Assembly (NCBI GenBank): GCA_937868245.1
Contig: CALMMI010000641.1
Coordinates: forward strand, 1 to 5,252
Origin: an uncultured Ignavibacteria bacterium
Lineage (GTDB): Bacteria > Bacteroidota > Ignavibacteria > Kapaibacteriales > UBA961
Length of the DNA stretch: 5,252 nucleotides
Direction: 5' to 3'
Numbering within the stretch: position 1 is the first letter of the stretch; each line of letters begins with the position of its first letter. Below are positions 1 through 5,252 of this stretch, piece after piece. Made by a program: the position numbers and the translations under genes. The notes under the pieces are model-generated. The model was not told the DNA's origin. It saw only the letters and a list, made by a program, of their open reading frames with translations, and searched no databases.

Positions 1-712
1 ATTGGGATGAAATTGCCTTAAACATAGGGGCGGACATACCAACATACGTATATCTCGCTTCTATTGTTAGTGAAACAAAATTATCATCTTTCGATCTTTT
101 GTCAAAACCTAATTCCAATCCTGCATAAATACACCCCGCAGGCGAAATTATACTTTCATCATAAACAACCCCGCCAACCCGTATATCGTTTTTGACTGTG
201 CTGCTTAACACTTCTTCCCATCGTATATGCCCTACACATAATCCTATCCCAATACCCGAATATGTTCTGAATTGATTACCCGATGGAATCAAATCTACTG
301 TAAGAAGTAACGGAATTGCTTTGAAATCTATAGTTTCTGTTGGAGAACGGATTCCGACTAATGCCGAATCAATTGGCGAATACGCCTGCTCAGAAAAACT
401 GTCGAAAAAATGACCTTTGAAATACTCACCGGAAACTCCAAAACGTATCCCCGGGATTGGTTCACCTCTAAAACAAATACCTACAACGGGCTGTACCATA
501 TATGTATTATTTATATGGAATGCCTTTGCATACTCAGTATAAAATTCAGAATTTCCAAGGTTAAACTTTGACCCTAGATATGCAGAAATAGTCTTATTCA
601 TTCTACCAGTTTTTGCTTTTACCACTGAATCGGGCATTCCGTAACTTTCTGCATAACTTGCAAGAATAATTGCGGCAACCCATAACCCGACTCTCGAGAA
701 AAGCTGCATCAT
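1..712 (-). CDS. Secreted protein, probable outer-membrane beta-barrel (partial, 3' end beyond window)
   Basis: I do not recognise a named family. The frame is open without a stop from an ATG at 712 to the window edge (237 codons), so the C-terminus is missing. Residues 1-23 look like a Sec signal peptide: MMQLFSR, then a hydrophobic core (VGLWVAAIILA), then a small-residue cleavage region near SYAES. The mature part has many short alternating hydrophobic/polar stretches rich in Gly and aromatic residues, such as IPGIRFGVSGEYF, FRTYSGIGIGLCVGHIRW and LTIEARYTYVG. These are what antiparallel strands of a small outer-membrane barrel look like. The protein is therefore probably exported and inserted in the outer membrane; its ligand or role cannot be told. 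Two ATGs lie in tandem (712 and 709), and either could be used. There is no clear Shine-Dalgarno sequence, which is common in Bacteroidota. The gene lies 73 bp downstream of the arginase gene on the same strand, so co-transcription is possible. Confidence 0.82.
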   Translation of the reverse strand, partial: MMQLFSRVGLWVAAIILASYAESYGMPDSVVKAKTGRMNKTISAYLGSKFNLGNSEFYTEYAKAFHINNTYMVQPVVGICFRGEPIPGIRFGVSGEYFKGHFFDSFSEQAYSPIDSALVGIRSPTETIDFKAIPLLLTVDLIPSGNQFRTYSGIGIGLCVGHIRWEEVLSSTVKNDIRVGGVVYDESIISPAGCIYAGLELGFDKRSKDDNFVSLTIEARYTYVGMSAPMFKAISSQ

Positions 713-726
713 TATACACTCAATGA

Positions 727-743
727 ATTGTATTAATTACAAT
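727..743. repeat. Short inverted repeat upstream of the beta-barrel gene
   Basis: Arms ATTGTA (727-732) and TACAAT (738-743) flank the 5-bp centre TTAAT, giving a 17-bp near-palindrome. It sits in the 73-bp gap between the arginase stop and the start at 712, 14 bp before that start codon. This is the size and position of an operator for a dimeric regulator. However, the sequence is very AT-rich, so chance is a real alternative. It has no GC-rich stem or T run and does not look like a terminator. Confidence 0.25.
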
Positions 744-785
744 ATAACTCTTTCTTCGTCTTAAATTTCCTATCAGATTTATTTC

Positions 786-1697
786 TTACAAAATACGCTT
801 ACCCATACAGGAAGCAACAGCTCCTGTTGCAAAAATTGCACTTGTATTCATATTATCTAATATCGGATTCACTTCGGCTACTTCGAACGAAGAGATAAGT
901 CCACTTTCTGCAATCATTTCCATTAACAAGTGTGTTTCTCTATACGATAGTCCGCCTTGAACGGGAGTTCCAACTCCTTGTGCAACAGAAGGGTCAACAC
1001 TGTCGAGATCAAAACTAATATGCAGGTGATCTACGCTTGTTCGCATCTTATCGAGTGTATTTTGAACAATTGTAAAAATGCCGTGTTTGTCGATATCAAA
1101 CATGGTGTAAGCGGTAATCCCAAGCTCCTTAATAAATTGCTTTTCACCGTCATCTACCGACCTCAAACCGATATAGACAATGTTCTCGGGTTGTAATTTT
1201 GTAAAATCACCACCTATTGTTGTCAGTTCCTTTGCACCTAATCCGAGCGAAACGGCAACAGGCATTCCGTGAATATTTCCGGTAGGGGAGGTTGCAGGTA
1301 TGTTGATATCGGAATGTGCATCTATCCATAAAACTCCCAATCGCTTTCCGGTTTTTTTACAATGCGCGGAAATTCCTGCAATTGAGCCGATGCTCATCGA
1401 ATGGTCGCCGCCTAAAATCAACGGAAAATCACCATTGTCTAACACACTTTCCACTTTGTCGGATAAATGTTGGCAAGCTTTTGTAATTTCAGGTAAATAC
1501 TTTAAAGAATGATCTTCAATTACCTGAACTTCCGGGGTTTGAATCGGAATATCGCCTTCATCATACACTTCATATCCCAAAGCCGTTAATTTTGGACCAA
1601 TATCTGCAATACGAAGGGCAGAGGGACCCATATCCACTCCACGCCGTCCTGCTCCCAAGTCCATCGGAAACCCAATTAAACGAACAACTTTACTCAT
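786..1697 (-). CDS. rocF: Arginase (L-arginine amidinohydrolase)
   Basis: This cytoplasmic binuclear-manganese enzyme hydrolyses L-arginine to L-ornithine and urea. The 303-aa length is normal for bacterial arginase. All metal ligands are present: His99 in GGDHS (96-100), Asp126/His128/Asp130 in DAHSD, and Asp230/Asp232 in SFDLDSVDP. Glu275 in EVNP is the conserved active-site acid. The substrate loop TSPTGNIHGMPVA (136-148) is of true arginase type and resembles Bacillus arginase. That argues against agmatinase or formimidoylglutamase. The residue matching Ser137 of human arginase I is Thr139 here, a conservative change. The start chosen is the ATG at 1697, which gives MSKVVRLIGFPMD, the usual arginase beginning. 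A GTG three codons upstream (1706) is in frame but less likely. No Shine-Dalgarno sequence is visible. The gene sits 39 bp after the Omp85-like gene and 73 bp before a barrel gene, with no urease, ornithine aminotransferase or arginine transporter in view. The stop is TAA. Confidence 0.96.
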   Translation of the reverse strand: MSKVVRLIGFPMDLGAGRRGVDMGPSALRIADIGPKLTALGYEVYDEGDIPIQTPEVQVIEDHSLKYLPEITKACQHLSDKVESVLDNGDFPLILGGDHSMSIGSIAGISAHCKKTGKRLGVLWIDAHSDINIPATSPTGNIHGMPVAVSLGLGAKELTTIGGDFTKLQPENIVYIGLRSVDDGEKQFIKELGITAYTMFDIDKHGIFTIVQNTLDKMRTSVDHLHISFDLDSVDPSVAQGVGTPVQGGLSYRETHLLMEMIAESGLISSFEVAEVNPILDNMNTSAIFATGAVASCMGKRIL

Positions 1698-1736
1698 AAA
1701 ATACACTAATTTGTAAATAGTACTGTATCAACATTT

Positions 1737-3365
1737 CTATTCGGAATCTACACCCAATCCGAAAATCGCAGGTAATTTATATCCGTGTTTTACAAATGCA
1801 GAGAACATTTGGGAAACACTAAAAATAAATCCGATGTTTTTTGTATCTGCATTATATGCAAGATCAAACCGTAAAGTCCCCTCCGGTCCGGCAATATTTG
1901 TATTATGCAGACGGAATCCTAAACCTAAAGCATGATGAAACTGAATGTCCGACAGTTTCTCCCCGGCTTTCCAAACACTACCCATATCGTAAAACCCTAC
2001 ACCTGAGAAACGGAAAGTCCACAATTCCCAATTGCTGAAAAACCGTGCTTCCACATTTCCAATTATTCTGTTTGCACCTATCAATTGATTTGCGGCATAT
2101 CCACGGAGTCCGGCATCAGTATCTAAGATTAACTGTCTGAAACCATTCCAATTCCATGCAGTCTGCTGTCTGAATTGAGCCGCAAGAACAGTTAAATCCC
2201 CAAGTCGGTAATGACCTACACCCAAAAATTCTTGATATGTGTATCTGGATTCACTGCTTGCAAAACCACTACCACCCGACATCTGACCAAACAAATATAA
2301 ATCACCTATTTTTGCTGATTGTTCTATTAACCCGCCTGCATAAAACATTCCATCATCCACCTGCATTTCGGGTGTTGATGATTGTAAAGCGAATGTTTTA
2401 CCTAACACTACGCCGCCATATCCGCCTATGGGTAAGTCCTCGGTATAGTATGAATTAAGATTACTTACCGTATAGAATCGCTGGCTGAGCGAAGAAAACC
2501 CGATTAGGATTTTAGCATTATTATCAAATGCCTGACGGTACTGGGGAGCAGCCCGTTTTACATCTTCTGCACTTGCATAAATACTTGCAAACAATCTGTC
2601 CTTATTCTTTAACCCAAGCGAAAACCAACCTTCTGCTGAACGAACATGAAATTCTGGTGTGAGAAACGAATTTCCGGTATAAACAAAAACCTTCCCGAAT
2701 GAATTTGTAACAGCACCTCCGTATGCACTCGGTGTTGATAGGGTCAGAAATGGTTTTGCAAGCATTGCAAATTGATCTGTCCGAAATCGATTTGAAATTA
2801 TGCTTACGTTTAGCGACATAGGGCTACGCAAAAACTTCCTATGGGAATACTCACCCCAACCTTGCCAACCTATGCTGTTTTCTGTTCTGTATAATCCTTG
2901 CAAATAAATACTCGAACCCATTCCGAGTACATTCGATTCCTTAAACTGCGCGCCATAGTTTTGTATTCCACCGCCTGTGGAATAAATAACACCCGGTAAT
3001 GTAGTCCATTGATCCTGAGTTGTTATGGTAATATCGGCTTCGGAATCGTTAAGTGTATCTACTTTGATTTTGACCGATGAAAAAAGACCTAATGAGCGTA
3101 AATTCCGTTCGGTTTCCTCAACATCATCATCGTATAATTCTTCATCTTCAGTAAAGAGGAGTTCATCTTCAATTACATAATCTTTGGTATTGGTGTGCAA
3201 ACTGTTTGCAAGTTTTTTTATGGATACCAATTCATGATTGGATGTATCGAACACGTCTTTTTTGTCGAGATAAATGTTCTTCACACGGATTTGTGCAGTT
3301 ACACTTACCGCTCCAAACAGAGCAATTGCCGTTACCAGTACATATAAGCGTTTCTGCATCTCCAT
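1737..3365 (-). CDS. Omp85-superfamily outer-membrane protein with one POTRA-like domain (BamA/TamA-like)
   Basis: The 542-aa protein has a signal peptide (MEMQKRLYVLVTAIALFGAV, cleavage probably after SVTA, residue 24). Residues 25-120 look like a POTRA domain: the block from VIEDELLF through LYDDDVEETERNLRSLGLFSSVKIKV follows the family pattern in which ER-x-LR precedes a GLF/V turn. It ends with TTQDQWTTLPG, typical of Omp85 relatives whose POTRA closes with a T-x-D-x-W motif. The rest is a beta-barrel with the lid-loop motif LRGY (420-423), the strand FYDMGSVW (458-465) and GPEGTLRFDLAY near the end. BamA usually has about five POTRA domains and about 800 residues, so this is a shorter relative and not BamA itself. 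Its role may be membrane-protein insertion, lipid handling or secretion; the substrate is unknown. The last barrel strand ends near Phe524, and an unusual tail of about 18 residues follows. The ATG at 3365 is preferred. ATG 3359 would give the same signal peptide, and TTG 3374 is possible but unlikely. It is the first gene of the possible three-gene unit. Confidence 0.9.
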   Translation of the reverse strand: MEMQKRLYVLVTAIALFGAVSVTAQIRVKNIYLDKKDVFDTSNHELVSIKKLANSLHTNTKDYVIEDELLFTEDEELYDDDVEETERNLRSLGLFSSVKIKVDTLNDSEADITITTQDQWTTLPGVIYSTGGGIQNYGAQFKESNVLGMGSSIYLQGLYRTENSIGWQGWGEYSHRKFLRSPMSLNVSIISNRFRTDQFAMLAKPFLTLSTPSAYGGAVTNSFGKVFVYTGNSFLTPEFHVRSAEGWFSLGLKNKDRLFASIYASAEDVKRAAPQYRQAFDNNAKILIGFSSLSQRFYTVSNLNSYYTEDLPIGGYGGVVLGKTFALQSSTPEMQVDDGMFYAGGLIEQSAKIGDLYLFGQMSGGSGFASSESRYTYQEFLGVGHYRLGDLTVLAAQFRQQTAWNWNGFRQLILDTDAGLRGYAANQLIGANRIIGNVEARFFSNWELWTFRFSGVGFYDMGSVWKAGEKLSDIQFHHALGLGFRLHNTNIAGPEGTLRFDLAYNADTKNIGFIFSVSQMFSAFVKHGYKLPAIFGLGVDSE

Positions 3366-3770
3366 AGACTGCAATTTACGATAATTTTACGTTTTATTCC
3401 CCATTTTTAACGGTTTGTGGGGGAGGGTAGTATAATTGAATAGTACGTGATATAAAGGTGATTAGAAGAATCAATATATAGTTGTGATTGAGAATAGTAC
3501 CGATAATTATTATTTTCGAATGCTTTGGATGATGGATTTAAGTTAAGGTAGTAATTTTGGAATTGTATCTTTGTTAGTTCATGAGTATAATCCTGTAAAG
3601 GAAGGAATTATTATAGAAACTGCATAAAACAATTCAAATCCAGAAAGGATAACATTATTATAGCGAAGTGTCAGATAGTTCTAAAGAGAATTCTTCGATT
3701 ACATTACATAATGTTAACACCATTTGACTGAGATAACCCCTCTGTTACCAAATCATAAACAATCTATCCT
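3366..3770. other. Gene-free intergenic stretch
   Basis: About 400 AT-rich bases lie between the Omp85-like gene and the dnaA terminator. Stop codons are dense in all frames checked, and I see no tRNA, no structured RNA and no insertion sequence. I searched by eye for DnaA boxes (TTATNCACA on either strand) and found no convincing copy, so nothing supports an origin here. Small repeats exist: GAATAGTAC at 3438-3446 and 3492-3500, ATTATTATAG at 3607-3616 and 3654-3663, and a 14-bp hairpin-like ACATTA/TAATGT at 3701-3714. All are short enough to be chance in AT-rich DNA. The promoter for the downstream minus-strand unit should lie here, but I could not pick a good -35/-10 pair or a Bacteroidota-type TTTG/TAnnTTTG pair. 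Confidence 0.6.
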
Positions 3771-3812
3771 AAAACAACACAGCTCACGATATATATCGTG
3801 AGCTGTGTTGTT
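3771..3812 (-). terminator. Rho-independent terminator of dnaA (perfect 40-bp palindrome)
   Basis: Positions 3773-3812 read identically on both strands, with 20-base half-sites. As RNA this folds into an 18-bp stem closed by a 4-base ATAT loop, with a GC-richer middle (CACAGCTCACG). In the minus direction the stem runs into four T residues (complement of 3771-3774, two of them part of the stem). On the plus side only two T residues follow. The asymmetry and the position, 24 bp after the dnaA stop, fit a terminator for dnaA. The T run is short, so efficiency is uncertain. Such a symmetric stem could also stop transcription coming the other way or protect the 3' end of the mRNA. Confidence 0.8.
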
Positions 3813-3836
3813 AAATCATAATATCAATAATTTACA

Positions 3837-5252
3837 TCAACCTCGCCCGATAATCCTCTTCAATGATTCAATTGCAGCAACAACAGATTTATCATTACCA
3901 AGATAATTGGTAATCATCTGGCATGAATGCAATACTGTTGTGTGGTCACGACCGCCAAAATACGTTCCGATGTTTTTCAGGGATAGGGGAGTGTATTTCT
4001 TTGCAAGATACATAGCAACCTGCCTGGCAAGAACAATTTCATGCTTTCGTGATTTACCTGCAAGGTCTTCTACAGGGCAACTGTAAAAGGCAGTTACTTC
4101 CCGTATAATATCGTTGATTGTAATAGTCCTATCAGCAGCAGGGGCAGAAACACCCCTTACTACTTCTTTGGCTAGATCGAGTGATAATTCACGCCTGTCG
4201 AGCGAAACTTTTGCGATTAAACTGATTAAACTGCCTTCGAGTTCACGGACGCTTGTGAAAACATGGCGGGCAATGAATTCGATAATATCCGATGGAATCT
4301 CGAAACCTTCATCTAAACTTTTGCGTTGCAGAATTGCCATCCGTGTTTCGTAATCCGGTAATTGGACATCCACAGTCAATCCCCATTGGAATCTGGAAAT
4401 CAGGCGGTCGTCAACGTCCGTAAGTTCTTTTGGAGGCTTATCACTGGTAAGTATTAATTGTTTTCCTGCTTGATAGAGAGCATTAAAGGTATGGAAAAAA
4501 TTATCCTGTGTTTTTTCTTTTCCACTGAAGAACTGAATGTCATCTACAATCAATACATCAATCGTCCGGTAGAAATTTGTGAATTCGTTTACCTTGTTGT
4601 TCTGAATTGCATTTACATACTCAATGGTAAACCGTTCGCTGTTTGTATAAAGAACTCTGGCTGAACTGTTATTCTGTACGATGTAATTACCGATAGCCTG
4701 AACAAGGTGGGTTTTCCCAAGACCTGTAACGCCGTATATAAACAAGGGGTTAAAGCGAGTTTTTCCAGGTGCTTCCGAAACAGCCATAGCTGCTGATGCT
4801 GCAAGCTGGTTGCTTTCTCCACGAATAAAATTCTCGAAAGTATAACGTGAATTGAGATAGTTTGGATATTTCTGCTGAACCGGGGCGTCGGTCGCAAAGG
4901 GTAGAATGTTCTGTTGATTGTTTGGAGCACCTGTTGCAGGAGCATTACGGAAAGCAGGGAGCTTAATGGCGCGCTGTTCAAGGGTGTCGCCACTTTTATT
5001 AACTAAAACCTGATATTGCAGTTTTGATTTCGATCCGAGGATTTGAGCAATAGTTTTTTGAAGAAGAGCATAATAATGTTCTTCAATCCATTCATAGAAA
5101 AACTGACTTGGTACTTGAATTGTGAGTTGGCTATCCTTCCAACATAAGGCGGTGATTGGTTCAAACCAAGTTTTAAAAACCTGATGAGCAACATTATCTT
5201 TAATGATTGACAGGCATTTATCCCATAGCATTACAGCCTGAGCATCGGGTAC
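3837..5252 (-). CDS. dnaA: Chromosomal replication initiator protein DnaA (5' end probably just beyond window)
   Basis: DnaA binds DnaA boxes at oriC, melts the origin and recruits the helicase, using ATP. Numbering is from the Met at 5231 (464 aa to the stop). Domain I is about 1-80 (LWDKCLSIIKDN, TWFEPI, PSQFFYEWIEEHY), followed by a Pro/Gln/Asn-rich linker at about 85-125. The AAA+ domain III starts near YTFENFIRGESN. It has Walker A GVTGLGKT (167-174), Walker B VLIVDD (226-231), sensor 1 TSD (262-264), the box VII arginine finger Arg280 in SRF, and sensor 2 Arg329 in VRELEG. Domain IV carries the DNA-binding signature GGRDHTTVLH (426-435). All key residues are present. The frame stays open upstream of 5231 to the edge (VPDAQAV precedes MLWDKC), and relatives have about 8-20 residues before the LW motif. 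The true start is therefore probably outside, and the ATG at 5231 is the fallback. Neither dnaN nor an origin is on its 3' side. A strong hairpin follows the stop, so it is likely transcribed separately from the genes to the left. Confidence 0.97.
   Translation of the reverse strand, partial: VPDAQAVMLWDKCLSIIKDNVAHQVFKTWFEPITALCWKDSQLTIQVPSQFFYEWIEEHYYALLQKTIAQILGSKSKLQYQVLVNKSGDTLEQRAIKLPAFRNAPATGAPNNQQNILPFATDAPVQQKYPNYLNSRYTFENFIRGESNQLAASAAMAVSEAPGKTRFNPLFIYGVTGLGKTHLVQAIGNYIVQNNSSARVLYTNSERFTIEYVNAIQNNKVNEFTNFYRTIDVLIVDDIQFFSGKEKTQDNFFHTFNALYQAGKQLILTSDKPPKELTDVDDRLISRFQWGLTVDVQLPDYETRMAILQRKSLDEGFEIPSDIIEFIARHVFTSVRELEGSLISLIAKVSLDRRELSLDLAKEVVRGVSAPAADRTITINDIIREVTAFYSCPVEDLAGKSRKHEIVLARQVAMYLAKKYTPLSLKNIGTYFGGRDHTTVLHSCQMITNYLGNDKSVVAAIESLKRIIGRG

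Noticed and set aside
711..716. TATAAT on the minus strand overlapping the start codon at 712, as a -10 box
   Set aside because: It overlaps the start codon, and the position 17 bp upstream reads TAATTA, not a -35 element. It is probably chance in AT-rich DNA.
957..1512. Plus-strand open frames at 957-1196 and 1300-1512
   Set aside because: They lie wholly inside the arginase gene on the opposite strand, are 70-79 codons long and show no recognisable protein features.
1698..1706. GTG start for arginase at 1706
   Set aside because: The ATG at 1697 gives the standard arginase N-terminus, and the three extra residues (MYF) have no support.
1841..2458. Plus-strand open frames at 1841-2038 and 2237-2458
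   Set aside because: They are antisense to the Omp85-like gene, and their translations are His/Cys-rich, as expected from reading a coding strand backwards.
3366..3374. TTG start for the Omp85-like gene at 3374
   Set aside because: ATGs at 3365 and 3359 are in frame and give a normal signal peptide, so a rare start codon is not needed.
3431..3436. TATAAT on the plus strand as a promoter
   Set aside because: No -35 element is at the proper distance and no plus-strand gene follows it.
3366..3836. Replication origin next to dnaA
   Set aside because: No DnaA-box cluster could be found by eye. AT-richness alone is not enough.
4114..5194. Extra frames inside dnaA (4114-4353 and 4458-4664 plus; 4613-4993 and 5003-5194 minus)
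   Set aside because: DnaA is conserved over its whole length in the main frame, so these are shadows of it.
1..5252. A new defence, mobile or otherwise undescribed system
   Set aside because: All coding space is taken up by dnaA, arginase and two envelope proteins. There are no repeats of CRISPR type, transposase, toxin-antitoxin pair or unusual domain fusion.

Overview
The window looks like ordinary chromosome from a member of the Bacteroidota/Chlorobiota branch of bacteria. I lean towards an Ignavibacteria- or Kapabacteria-like lineage, but cannot fix this without a search. The evidence is a DnaA whose N-terminal domain (for example the block PSQFFYEWIEEHY) resembles Bacteroidota/Chlorobi DnaA, two outer-membrane-type proteins with signal peptides, AT-rich intergenic DNA, and starts without a clear Shine-Dalgarno sequence. 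All four genes lie on the minus strand, so the biological order runs from the right edge to the left.

Right part (3837-5252): dnaA, the replication initiator, complete at its C-terminus and probably missing a few N-terminal codons beyond the window edge. A perfect 40-bp palindrome (3773-3812) starts 24 bp after its stop codon and is followed, in the dnaA direction, by a short T run. It is read as the dnaA terminator. About 400 bp without a gene follow (to 3366). This stretch has no recognisable DnaA-box cluster, RNA gene or open frame, and presumably carries the promoter of the next unit.

Left part (1-3365): three closely spaced co-directional genes that could form one transcript. The first is an Omp85-superfamily outer-membrane protein with one POTRA-like domain (542 aa). 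The second is a complete arginase with all metal ligands (303 aa). The third is a signal-peptide-bearing protein, probably an outer-membrane beta-barrel, that runs off the left edge (237 codons seen). The gaps are 39 bp and 73 bp, and no terminator is visible in either.

The two envelope proteins probably act in outer-membrane assembly or as surface barrels. Arginase is a soluble cytoplasmic enzyme, so its place between them may be accidental. I found no mobile element, CRISPR array, tRNA or rRNA, and no convincing sign of a new biological system. The points worth a second look are modest: the perfect palindrome, the C-terminal tail on the Omp85-like protein, the arginase context, and the lack of dnaN or origin-like sequence on the 3' side of dnaA.
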